NCBI GenBank assembly: GCA_035272265.1
Contig: DATEQV010000281.1
Span: 1 to 26,684, forward strand
From: Acidisphaera sp035272265
GTDB taxonomy: Bacteria; Pseudomonadota; Alphaproteobacteria; Acetobacterales; Acetobacteraceae
Length of the DNA stretch: 26,684 bases
Reading direction: 5' to 3'
Below the pieces are notes generated by a model. It had not been told where the DNA came from, made no database searches, and saw only the letters and a program-made list of their open reading frames with translations. The first letter of the stretch is position 1, and each line of letters opens with the position of its first letter. Below are positions 7,779 to 15,786 of the stretch, in pieces. Position numbers and translations under genes: made by a program.

Positions 7779-7915
7779 ACGCTGCTGCGCCCGACCGGAC
7801 GTCGCGTCCGCGATACCCCGAAAGCGGCTCGGTCCGCGTGCGCGGGCCGTGACGTTGACGGAGCGACAGCGCGTTCGTCCGCATGGAATGCCCTGACGGC
7901 GGACGACGCCGCGCT

Positions 7916-10036
7916 TCACTTCTCCAGCAGGAACATCGCGCTGCTGCGGCCGATCAGGTTGAAGCCGTCGCCGATGCCGTAGGTCGGGCTGCCGTCGCCG
8001 TCGGGTGCTGCCGAGTCGAACATCACCCGCCAGTGCCGACCGCCCGCGGTCTCCGGCAGGGTGAACGGCACGTCCTCGTGATGCGCGTTGACCAGGAACA
8101 GCAGCGTCGCGTCGCTCGCCGGGCGGCGGATGCCGGTAGCCTGCGCGCGGCCGTCCATCAGCATGCCGAAGCAGCGCGTGGTGGCGTCTTCCCAGTCGGA
8201 CAGCTCCATGTCCCGCCCGTCGGGACGGACCCAGGTGACGTCGCGCACGCCGACCGCCTCGTTGAACTCGCCGGTGAAGAACCGGCCGCGGCGCAGGATC
8301 GGGTAGGCGTGGCGCAGGGCGATCAGCTTGCGGACGAAATCGGACAGCGACTGACCTTCGGGACTGAGGCGCCAGTCCACCCAGCTGATCTCGTTGTCCT
8401 GGCAATAGGCGTTGTTGTTGCCCTTCTGCGTGCGGCCGAACTCGTCGCCCGCCAGCAGCATCGGCGTGCCCTGCGACAGCAGCAGCGTCGCCAGCAGGTT
8501 GCGCTTCTGGCGCTCGCGCAGCTCCTTGATGTCCGGGTTGTCGGTCGGGCCTTCGGCGCCATGGTTCCAGCTGCGGTTGTCGGAGTGCCCGTCGCGGCCG
8601 CCTTCGCCGTTCGCGTCGTTGCGCTTGCCGTTATAGCTGACGACGTCGTTGAGCGTGAAACCGTCGTGCGCGGTGATGAAGTTCACGCTCGCCCACGGCT
8701 TGCGGCCGCGCTTGTTGAACAGGTCGGCCGAGGCGCACAGCCGCGAGGCCAGCTCCTTGGCCATGTGCTCGTCGCCCTTCCAGAATGCGCGCACGGTGTC
8801 GCGGAAGCGGTCGTTCCACTCCGCCCAGCCGGGCGGGAAGGCGCCGACCTGATAGCCGCCGGGTCCGACGTCCCACGGTTCGGCGAACAGCTTGACCGAC
8901 GACAGCACCGGGTCCTGCCGGCAGCTGTCGAGGAAGCCGCCGCCCTCGTCGAAGCCGTATGGTTCGCGGCCGAGGATGGTCGCGAGGTCGAAGCGGAAGC
9001 CGTCGACGTGCATTTCCTGCACCCAGTAGCGCAGGCTGTCAGTGACCATCTGCAGCACGCGCGGGTGCGACAGGTTCAGCGTGTTCCCGGTGCCGGTGTC
9101 GTTGATGTAGTAGCGCTTCTTGTCGGGCAGCAGCCGGTAGTAGCTGGCGTTGTCGATGCCGCGGAAGCTCAGCGTCGGGCCGCGCTCGTTGCCCTCGGCG
9201 GTGTGGTTGTACACCACGTCGAGGAGGACCTCGATCCCGGCATCGTGCAGGTGGGCGATCATCGCCTTGAACTCGCCGGTCGAGTTCGACGCCGAGTAGC
9301 GCGGATCGGGGGCGAAGAAGCCGATCGTGTTGTAGCCCCAGTAATTCGTCAGGCCCTTGTCGAGCAGCAGGCTGTCGTTGATGAAGGTGTGGATCGGCAG
9401 CAGCTCGACGGCGGTAACGCCGAGGCCGCGGATGTAGTCGACGACCTCCTTGACCGCCATGCCGGCGAACGTGCCGCGCAGCCGGTTCGGCACCGACGGA
9501 TGCAGGCGCGTGAAGCCGCGCACATGCGTCTCGTAGATGATGGTGCGCTCCCAGGGCACGCGCGGCGGCTGGTCGAGGCCCCAGGTGAAGGCGGGGTCCA
9601 CCACGCGGCACTTCGGCATCAGGGCGGCGCTGTCGCGCTCGTCGAAGGTGGTGTCGTTCCCGGATTCCAGCTGGTAGCCGAACACCTCCGGGCCCCATTT
9701 CAGCTGGCCGACATGCCCCTTGGCGTACGGATCGAGCAGCAGCTTGTTGGGGTTGAAGCGGTGGCCGGCATTGGGCTCGTACGGTCCATGCACGCGATAG
9801 GCGTAGATCGTGCCGGGCCGCGCGTCGGGCAGGTAGCCGTGCCAGACCTCGTCGGTGAACTCCGGCAGCTCGATGCGTTCCAGCTCGCGCTCGCCGCGCG
9901 CGTCGAACAGGCACAGTTCGACCTTGGTCGCATACGCCGAGAACAGGGCGAAGTTGACGCCCAGCCCGTCCCAGGTGGCGCCGAGCGGAAACGGCCGCCC
10001 TTCCGTGACACGCGTCTTCGCGGTGGACAGCGGCAT
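7916..10036 (-). CDS. glgX: Glycogen debranching enzyme GlgX
   Basis: A 706-residue GH13 enzyme that hydrolyses alpha-1,6 branches of glycogen already trimmed by phosphorylase. An N-terminal CBM48 region (about residues 10-110, starting EGRPFPLGATWDGLGVNFA) precedes the catalytic barrel. The four conserved regions are visible: DVVYNH (273-278), GFRFDLA (nucleophile Asp350), FAEPWD (acid/base Glu386) and TAHDGF (Asp458). The chosen ATG at 10036 gives the conserved short N-terminus; the open frame extends upstream to 10189 but that part is Arg-rich and unlike the family. It runs convergent to the FkbM gene and divergent from the MaoC gene. No other glycogen genes lie in the window. Confidence 0.95.
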   Translation of the reverse strand: MPLSTAKTRVTEGRPFPLGATWDGLGVNFALFSAYATKVELCLFDARGERELERIELPEFTDEVWHGYLPDARPGTIYAYRVHGPYEPNAGHRFNPNKLLLDPYAKGHVGQLKWGPEVFGYQLESGNDTTFDERDSAALMPKCRVVDPAFTWGLDQPPRVPWERTIIYETHVRGFTRLHPSVPNRLRGTFAGMAVKEVVDYIRGLGVTAVELLPIHTFINDSLLLDKGLTNYWGYNTIGFFAPDPRYSASNSTGEFKAMIAHLHDAGIEVLLDVVYNHTAEGNERGPTLSFRGIDNASYYRLLPDKKRYYINDTGTGNTLNLSHPRVLQMVTDSLRYWVQEMHVDGFRFDLATILGREPYGFDEGGGFLDSCRQDPVLSSVKLFAEPWDVGPGGYQVGAFPPGWAEWNDRFRDTVRAFWKGDEHMAKELASRLCASADLFNKRGRKPWASVNFITAHDGFTLNDVVSYNGKRNDANGEGGRDGHSDNRSWNHGAEGPTDNPDIKELRERQKRNLLATLLLSQGTPMLLAGDEFGRTQKGNNNAYCQDNEISWVDWRLSPEGQSLSDFVRKLIALRHAYPILRRGRFFTGEFNEAVGVRDVTWVRPDGRDMELSDWEDATTRCFGMLMDGRAQATGIRRPASDATLLFLVNAHHEDVPFTLPETAGGRHWRVMFDSAAPDGDGSPTYGIGDGFNLIGRSSAMFLLEK

Positions 10037-10222
10037 AAGGGAGTGTCCCGCCTTGCGGTGAGTTGGTTGCTGGTCGCCGAACATGGCCCTTAATGCGCTG
10101 TCCTGCTCACGGTTTCCTGTCCGCCACCACCTGTTGTTCCGGAAGGTGCGCACGCTGTGCCGATATCTGGTGCCGGGGAAGCATGGCACAACGCGGGCGG
10201 AAGGGAGTTACGGGATTTTGCG

Positions 10223-10675
10223 ATGGCAGACGGAGTGTACTTCGAGGATCTTGTAGCAGGTCAGATTTTTCGCGGCTCGCGCGAGATTGTCATGGAGCGT
10301 GACCGCATCGTCGCGTTCGCGCGCGAGTTCGACCCGCATCCGGGCCATGTCGGCGAGGACACCGCGGCGGACAGCGCGTTCGGTGAACTGGTCGCCAGCG
10401 GCTGGCACACGGCGAGCACCGCGAGCCGGCTGATGACGGAGGCGTTGCCCGTCGCCGGCGGCGGGATGGGCGGCAGCGTGGAGGTACGCTGGCTTACGCC
10501 GGTGCGTCCGGGCGACGCGCTGCGCGTCGAGATCGAGGTGATGAGCCTGCGTCCATCGGCGACGCGCCCGCATCTCGGCATTGTGCGGATGCGCACAGCG
10601 ATCCTCAACCAGCGCGACGAGGAGGTCGCGACACTGAACAGTACGAACTTTCTGCCGCGGCGGGGGGCCGGCTGA
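10223..10675 (+). CDS. MaoC-family (hot-dog fold) dehydratase
   Basis: A 150-residue hot-dog protein. The early segment DGVYFEDLVAGQIF and the hydratase-2 motif FAREFDPHPGHVGEDTAADSA, followed by GELVASGWHTASTASRLM, match MaoC-like R-specific enoyl-CoA hydratases, where Asp and His of the D-x4-H element are catalytic. The later WLTPVRPGDALRVEIEV strand is also typical. The probable role is hydration/dehydration of an acyl-CoA in fatty acid or related metabolism; the substrate is unknown. The ATG at 10223 is preferred over 10157 because the extra 22 residues do not fit the family. It lies divergent from glgX, and the AI-2E family gene follows after 105 bp. Confidence 0.88.
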   Translation: MADGVYFEDLVAGQIFRGSREIVMERDRIVAFAREFDPHPGHVGEDTAADSAFGELVASGWHTASTASRLMTEALPVAGGGMGGSVEVRWLTPVRPGDALRVEIEVMSLRPSATRPHLGIVRMRTAILNQRDEEVATLNSTNFLPRRGAG

Positions 10676-10780
10676 ACGCGGCGCGGTCGCTGCGCGATCG
10701 GATTGGCGGAGCTCCCGTCTGCGCCTTAGCATTCATCTGCGCGCCCGCCGCGCGCACCTTTGGCAGGAGCGCCGTTTGCG

Positions 10781-11878
10781 ATGTCGGCCGACACGCCCGT
10801 CGTCATCAATGAGCAGCCCGCCGTCGAAGCTCCTCCTCCGCCGGTGCGCCGCTGGGCGGTGGGGCTGCTGGCAGTGTTGCTGGCAGCCGCCTCGCTCTGG
10901 ACCCTGCACGACTTTCTCAAGGCCATCGCCTGGGCGACGGTTCTAGCCATCGTGCTGTGGCCGGCCTGCGCGACGCTGCGCGCGCACATGCGCGGCCGTG
11001 GTCACCTGCTGGCGCCGGGACTGCTGACGCTGGCGATCGCCCTGCTTGTGCTGCTGCCGCTCGGCCTGCTCGGCGTCGAGGCGGCTGCGGAGGTGCGCGG
11101 CGCTTATGTCTGGGCACGAACGGCCTGGGAAGGCGGCGTGCCGGTGCCGGACTTCCTCCACCACCTTCCCTGGGTGGGCGATACGATGGCGGAATGGTGG
11201 GCTGCGCATCTGGTCGAGCCGGGCAGTGCATCGCGGATGACCCAAGGCGTGCAGCGCAGCGAACTGATCACCCATGGCCGTCAGGCAGGCGGCTGGCTGC
11301 TGCACGAACTTGGCGTGTTCGGCTTCACCCTGCTGACCCTGTTCTTCCTGCTGCGCGACGGCGACGTACTCGCCGCGCAGTTACAGCGCGCGGGCACGCG
11401 GGCATTCGGCCCGCACGGCGAGCGGGTCGGCCTGATGATGGTGCGCGCGATCCGTGGCGTACTGGCCGGCCTGGTGCTGGTGGGCCTGGGCGAAGGTGTC
11501 CTCATCGGCATCTTCTATGCCGTTGCAGGTGTTCCCCATCCCATCCTGTTCGGCGCCGTCACGGCGGTCGGGTGCATGCCGCCCTTCGTCTCCATGCTGC
11601 CGGTCCTCGTCGCCGGCGCCACGCTGCTGTTCGACGGCAGCACCGTCTGGGCGGTCGCGATCGTGGCGTTCGGCGTGTGCGTGATCTTCGTCTCCGACCA
11701 CTTCGTGCGCCCGGCCTTCATCGGCGGCGCAACCCGCCTTCCGTTCGTGCTGGTCATCTTCGGGATCCTGGGCGGGCTGGGGAGCTTCGGGCTGCTCGGC
11801 TTGTTCCTCGGTCCCGCCCTGATGGCGGCCTCGGTGCTGCTGTGGCGGGAATGGTCGGAGGGTCCGGTGGGAGAATAA
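10781..11878 (+). CDS. AI-2E family transporter (UPF0118/PerM-like permease)
   Basis: A 365-residue integral membrane protein with about seven or eight hydrophobic helices. A cytosolic Pro-rich N-terminus is followed by a helix near 22-40, paired helices near 50-90, a soluble loop (about 100-175) containing WVGDTMAEWWAAHLVE, and a C-terminal block with FTLLTLFFLLRDGD, the GLGEGVLIGIFYAVAGVPHP helix and FVSDHFVRPAFIGG. These are the standard landmarks of the AI-2E/PerM family, whose members have been linked to export of small molecules or ions. The name does not imply proven autoinducer transport. AGGAG (10765-10769) precedes the ATG by 11 nt. The gene ends 3 bp before a long palindromic repeat. 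Confidence 0.9.
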   Translation: MSADTPVVINEQPAVEAPPPPVRRWAVGLLAVLLAAASLWTLHDFLKAIAWATVLAIVLWPACATLRAHMRGRGHLLAPGLLTLAIALLVLLPLGLLGVEAAAEVRGAYVWARTAWEGGVPVPDFLHHLPWVGDTMAEWWAAHLVEPGSASRMTQGVQRSELITHGRQAGGWLLHELGVFGFTLLTLFFLLRDGDVLAAQLQRAGTRAFGPHGERVGLMMVRAIRGVLAGLVLVGLGEGVLIGIFYAVAGVPHPILFGAVTAVGCMPPFVSMLPVLVAGATLLFDGSTVWAVAIVAFGVCVIFVSDHFVRPAFIGGATRLPFVLVIFGILGGLGSFGLLGLFLGPALMAASVLLWREWSEGPVGE

Positions 11879-11881
11879 GGT

Positions 11882-11977
11882 CGTCATTGCGAGCACAGCG
11901 AAGCAACCCAGAGCCGCGTGACGGATGCCTTTCGCGCGGCTCTGGGTTGCTTCGTCGCTACGCTCCTCGCAATGACG
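11882..11977. repeat. Long palindromic intergenic repeat (CGTCATTGCGAG type)
   Basis: A 96-bp near-perfect inverted repeat. The left arm begins CGTCATTGCGAGCACAGCG and runs through AAGCAACCCAGAGCCGCG. The right arm is CGCGGCTCTGGGTTGCTTCG and ends CTCCTCGCAATGACG. The loop is about 15 nt (TGACGGATGCCTTTC). It lies between the convergent AI-2E family gene and the mprF-like gene, where it could act as a bidirectional terminator, although no T-run is seen. Elements of this kind are dispersed in many alphaproteobacterial genomes. Its ends share CGTCAT(T)G with the repeat at 918-1010. Confidence 0.92.
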
Positions 11978-12013
11978 GCTCAACAAACATGCGTCGGGGT
12001 CTCTGAACCCGCG

Positions 12014-14071
12014 CTACGCGGCCGCCGCCTCGCCCAGACGGAACTGGTTTCCCCCGACTTCCTTCAGCAACGGCAGCAGCGCGTTCAGGTCCTTCTCCGG
12101 CGAGCAGACCAGGAAGCCCGAACGCGCCGGCGCGGCGGCCTCCAGCGGCAGCGCAGTCAGGCCGACATCGGCATACAGCGACAGCAGCGACGGCCCCGCG
12201 TTCCAGAACGCCGGATCGCGCCCCTCCTGCACCGCGAGGTCGCGGAACCGCCAGATCGTCGTCGGGATGTCGGACGCCGACCCGACCGGATCGCCCAGCG
12301 CCAGCAGGATCCGGCCGCAACGGCGGAACGCCACGCCCGATGCCTCGGCCTCGCCGAGCAGCACGCCGTCCGCGTGCGCCGCCGGCAACACGCCGCCGAA
12401 GCGCGCGAGCAACCGGCGGCTGTCCAGCGTCCACGGCAAGGTCGTCACGCGGCCGGGGCGGATCAGGTGCCAGGTCGCATACAGCGCGATCGCGACCGTC
12501 GCCGCCATCGCGGCACGGGTGCCGGGCGCGATCTCCGGCGAGATCACGATCTCCCACCACGCATTGTCGGCGAAGTAGCGCACATGCCGCTCGAACGCGG
12601 CCAGGATCACCAGGCAGCCGATCAGCGCGAACAGCGGCAGCACGGTCTCGGCCGACAGCTTCACGCTCAGCAGGTGCGCATGTCGGTAGAACGCCGGGCG
12701 GAACGGCGCGATCATCAGCGCCGACAGCACCAGCATCGCCGTCACCCAGTGCTGCTCGCCCTCGGCGATGGAGAACAGCGTGCCCAGCACCAGCAGCACC
12801 ACAGTCAGCGTCCAGGCGAGGTTCACCCGCCGGCTCAACCCGATCGACAGCACCAGCAGGCCGGCGCCGATCAATGACGGGATGAACTGCCCGGCCTCGG
12901 CCGCCATGTCGGCGAGATCGGGGTCGATCCAGGCAAAACTAGGCCGCGGCGACAGCAGGCCCAGCGCCAGCAACAGCGTGCCGCACAGCGCCACCACGCC
13001 GGTTGCGGTTGCCACGGCGAAGTCGGGCTCGCTCCACGTGCTCACCCGCACCGCGCCCACGCCGGGTGCGACGGCCCCGCCGCGCGCACGCGCCAGCAGC
13101 GAGCCGCCGCGCAGCATCAGCTCGTTGCCGGCGAACAGGCTGCCGGCGAGGAACAGCGGGATGATGTAGTACAGCAGCCGGAACACGAGGATCGCGCTCA
13201 GCGCGTGCGGCGCGTCCATCCACGGCTGCAGGCCGAGCAGCATCGCGCTGTCGAACACGCCGAGGCCGCCCGGCAGGTTGGCCACCAGCCCGGCGCTGTA
13301 CGCCGCGAGATAGACGCCGGCGAAGCGCAGCCAGGTCAGGCCGTGCGTGTGCGGCACCAAGGCGTAGAATATCGAGGTCGTCACCGCGACGTCGACGGTT
13401 GCCAGCGCCACCTGCGCGAGCGCCATCCGCCAGCGCGGCAGCTCGATCGCATGGCCGAACAGCGTGAACGAACCGACGACCGACGACAGCGTGATGTAGC
13501 CCCCGACGATGAGCCAGAATGCGGTGCCGATCGCGTGCATCGCCCATGTCGGCAGCAAGGAGCCGAAGAATGGCACCGAACCGGGGTCGATCCACAGGAT
13601 GGCACCTTCCAGCACCATCGCACCCAGGCCGAAGGTCAGGGCGCAGAAGGCGACGATCCGCGCGATCTTCAGCGGCGGCAGCCCCCAGTGCGAATACAGC
13701 CGGTAGCGCACCGCCGCGCCGGACACCGCCGCGAGGCCCAGGTTGTGCGACAACGCATAGGCGCAGAACGAGGCGAAGGCGGCGCGGGAGTACGACACGC
13801 GGTGGCCCGCGTAGATCGTGCCGAGCCGGTCGTAGAAGGTCAGCACGAAATAGGCGAGGAACGTCCACATGGCCGCCATCGCGATCGCGTGGGTGCCCAG
13901 CCCGTGCAGCGCGGCTGCGACCTGCTCGATCTTGATGTGCCGCGCCTCGCGCCACACCACGTAGACCGCGCCGAACAGAAGGCCCAGGCCGAGCACCGTC
14001 GGCACATGGCGCAGCACGCGGTGGAACACCGCCGGCTCGGCGCGCTTGTCGGACTTGGGGTCAGGCAGCAT
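12014..14071 (-). CDS. MprF-like membrane protein with shortened DUF2156 transferase domain
   Basis: A 685-residue protein. The N-terminal two thirds consist of many hydrophobic helices, including an UPF0104/flippase-type region (YALSHNLGLAAVSGAAVRYRLY near 106-127 and SAGLVANLPGGLGVFDSAML near 258-277). After about residue 540 a soluble part has the start of the DUF2156 aminoacyl-transferase domain (RILLALGDPVG, then LLSLYADVGLTALPL). Full bacterial MprF proteins are about 840 residues or more; here the domain stops about 145 residues in, soon after FLVCSPEKDLNALLPLL. The second half, needed for Lys transfer in characterised enzymes, appears absent. The gene overlaps the lysyl-tRNA synthetase by 11 bp and ends 36 bp from the palindromic repeat. 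It may act as a flippase, have another role, or be a decayed synthase. Confidence 0.85.
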   Translation of the reverse strand: MLPDPKSDKRAEPAVFHRVLRHVPTVLGLGLLFGAVYVVWREARHIKIEQVAAALHGLGTHAIAMAAMWTFLAYFVLTFYDRLGTIYAGHRVSYSRAAFASFCAYALSHNLGLAAVSGAAVRYRLYSHWGLPPLKIARIVAFCALTFGLGAMVLEGAILWIDPGSVPFFGSLLPTWAMHAIGTAFWLIVGGYITLSSVVGSFTLFGHAIELPRWRMALAQVALATVDVAVTTSIFYALVPHTHGLTWLRFAGVYLAAYSAGLVANLPGGLGVFDSAMLLGLQPWMDAPHALSAILVFRLLYYIIPLFLAGSLFAGNELMLRGGSLLARARGGAVAPGVGAVRVSTWSEPDFAVATATGVVALCGTLLLALGLLSPRPSFAWIDPDLADMAAEAGQFIPSLIGAGLLVLSIGLSRRVNLAWTLTVVLLVLGTLFSIAEGEQHWVTAMLVLSALMIAPFRPAFYRHAHLLSVKLSAETVLPLFALIGCLVILAAFERHVRYFADNAWWEIVISPEIAPGTRAAMAATVAIALYATWHLIRPGRVTTLPWTLDSRRLLARFGGVLPAAHADGVLLGEAEASGVAFRRCGRILLALGDPVGSASDIPTTIWRFRDLAVQEGRDPAFWNAGPSLLSLYADVGLTALPLEAAAPARSGFLVCSPEKDLNALLPLLKEVGGNQFRLGEAAAA

Positions 14072-15644
14072 CGGCAGGGCGCAGCAGGGCGGCCTCGATC
14101 AGCGCGATGGTTTCGGCGATGCCGTACAGGGCGACGAAGCCGCCGAAGCGCGGGCCTTCGTCCTGGCCGAGCAGCACCTGGTACAGGCAGCCGAACCAGG
14201 CGCGCAATTCGGCGAACGGGTGGCGCTTGCCGATTTCGTACACGATCGTCTGGATCGCCTCGGCATCTGGCGTGCCGTCGATGCCGCGCAGCGTCTCGGC
14301 GAGGTCGGCCAGGGCGGCGCGTTCGGTCTCGGTCGGGTGCCGGTAGCGTTTCTCCGGCCGCACGAAGTCGCGGTAGTAGGCGATCGCGTGGTGCACCAGC
14401 CGGTCGAGGAACGGCTTCGATTGCGGCGTCGCGCCGGGGCTGTAGCGGCGGATGAAGCCCCACAGGATCTCCGGGCTCTCCGCGTTCACCACGCTCGCGA
14501 GGTTGAGCAGCATGGCGAACGACACCGGGCTGTCGTTGTCGTTGCGCAGCCGGCCGGCGTCGATGTGCCACGCCGGGTTGGCGCGTGCGACGGCTCCGTC
14601 CTGTTCGCGCAGCTTTGCCGCATTGGCGAGGTAGTCGTCGGTGGCGCGCGGGATGACGTCGAAATACAGCCGCTTGGCCGCCGTGGGCTTGCCGTACATG
14701 AACTGGGCGAGGCTCTCGGGCGGGGCGTAGCGGAGCCAGTCCTCGACCGACAGGCCGTTGCCCTTGCTCTTGCTGATCTTCTGCCCGTGCTCGTCGAGGA
14801 ACAGCTCGTAGGTGAAGCCCACCGGCGGTTCGGCGCCGAGGATGCGGCAGATCCGGCTGGAGAGCTTCACGCTCTCGATCAGGTCCTTGCCCGACATCTC
14901 GTAGTCGACGCCGAGCGCGTACCACCGCATCGCCCAGTCGGCCTTCCATTGTAGCTTGGACCGGCCGCCTCGCACGTCGGTTTCGAACCGCTCGCCGCTG
15001 CTAGGATCGCGCCAGACGATGGTGCCGGCGGCGGGGTCGCGGGCGTCGATCGGCACCTGCATGACGATGCCGGTGCGGGGGTGGACCGGCAGCACCGGCG
15101 AGTAGGTGGCGCGACGCTCCGGCCCGAGCGTGGGCAGGATCACCGCCATGATCTCGTCGAAGGTTTCGAGGACACGGATCAGGGCCGCGTCGAACCGGCC
15201 GGCGGCATAGTAGTCGGTGGCCGAGGCGAACTCGTAGTCGAAGCCGAAGCCGTCGAGGAAGGCGCGCAGGCGGGCGTTGTTGTGCGCGCCGAAGCTCTCA
15301 TGGGTGCCGAACGGGTCGGGGATGCGGGTCAGCGGCTTGCCGAGGTGCGGGGTCAGGAGGTCCCGATTGGGCACGTTCTCCGGCACCTTGCGCAGCCCGT
15401 CCATGTCGTCGCTGAAGGCGATCAGCCGCGACGGGCGGCCGGTGAGGTCGGTGTAGGCGCGGCGGACCCAGGACGTGCGGGCGACCTCGCCGAACGTGCC
15501 GATATGCGGCAGGCCGGACGGGCCGTAGCCGGTCTCGAACAGCGCCTCGGCCGTCGGCCGGCCGGCAAGCCGGGCGGCGAGCCGGGCGGCTTCCTCGAAA
15601 GGCCACGCCTTCGGAAGCGCGTTGTTACCAGCGGTTACAGGCAT
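14061..15644 (-). CDS. lysK: Lysyl-tRNA synthetase, class I (archaeal type)
   Basis: A 527-residue class I aminoacyl-tRNA synthetase. The HIGH-type motif is GYGPSGLPHIGTFGE (His47-Thr50) and the KMSKS-type motif is KISKSKGN (about 288-295). Substrate-pocket strands such as LIAFSDDMDGLRKVPENVP fit the LysK family, which attaches lysine to tRNA(Lys) in archaea, spirochaetes and alphaproteobacteria in place of the usual class II LysS. The ATG at 15644 is preferred to a TTG at 15680, because the latter adds residues not typical of the family. No strong Shine-Dalgarno sequence is seen before it. Its 3' end overlaps the mprF-like gene by 11 bp, so they are probably one operon. A divergent intergenic region of 142 bp separates it from the helicase gene. 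Confidence 0.94.
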   Translation of the reverse strand: MPVTAGNNALPKAWPFEEAARLAARLAGRPTAEALFETGYGPSGLPHIGTFGEVARTSWVRRAYTDLTGRPSRLIAFSDDMDGLRKVPENVPNRDLLTPHLGKPLTRIPDPFGTHESFGAHNNARLRAFLDGFGFDYEFASATDYYAAGRFDAALIRVLETFDEIMAVILPTLGPERRATYSPVLPVHPRTGIVMQVPIDARDPAAGTIVWRDPSSGERFETDVRGGRSKLQWKADWAMRWYALGVDYEMSGKDLIESVKLSSRICRILGAEPPVGFTYELFLDEHGQKISKSKGNGLSVEDWLRYAPPESLAQFMYGKPTAAKRLYFDVIPRATDDYLANAAKLREQDGAVARANPAWHIDAGRLRNDNDSPVSFAMLLNLASVVNAESPEILWGFIRRYSPGATPQSKPFLDRLVHHAIAYYRDFVRPEKRYRHPTETERAALADLAETLRGIDGTPDAEAIQTIVYEIGKRHPFAELRAWFGCLYQVLLGQDEGPRFGGFVALYGIAETIALIEAALLRPADAA

Positions 15645-15786
15645 GGCGCGGAAGCTAGAAACCGGGGGTGGCCGGGTCAACCGGCGCGTTCGTGCGCGCG
15701 AAGGGCTGCGCGGCGCTTCTCACACGACCTCGAGATTGTCGTCGACCTAGCGGGGCGGGCGAGCCTCCCCGATAATTCCCCGCAGA

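Noticed and set aside
7883..10093. Open frame of 736 codons on the + strand
   Set aside because: It lies opposite glgX. Its product is rich in Val, Ala, Arg, His and Gln without any domain, while the - strand frame has all four GH13 regions. Long antisense frames are expected at this GC content.
10781..11878. Quorum-sensing autoinducer-2 exporter
   Set aside because: AI-2E is a broad family name; nothing nearby concerns LuxS or AI-2, so only the family is called.
12014..14071. Intact lysylphosphatidylglycerol synthase
   Set aside because: The family is right, but the DUF2156 domain is too short for the normal transferase, so a full synthase call is not supported.
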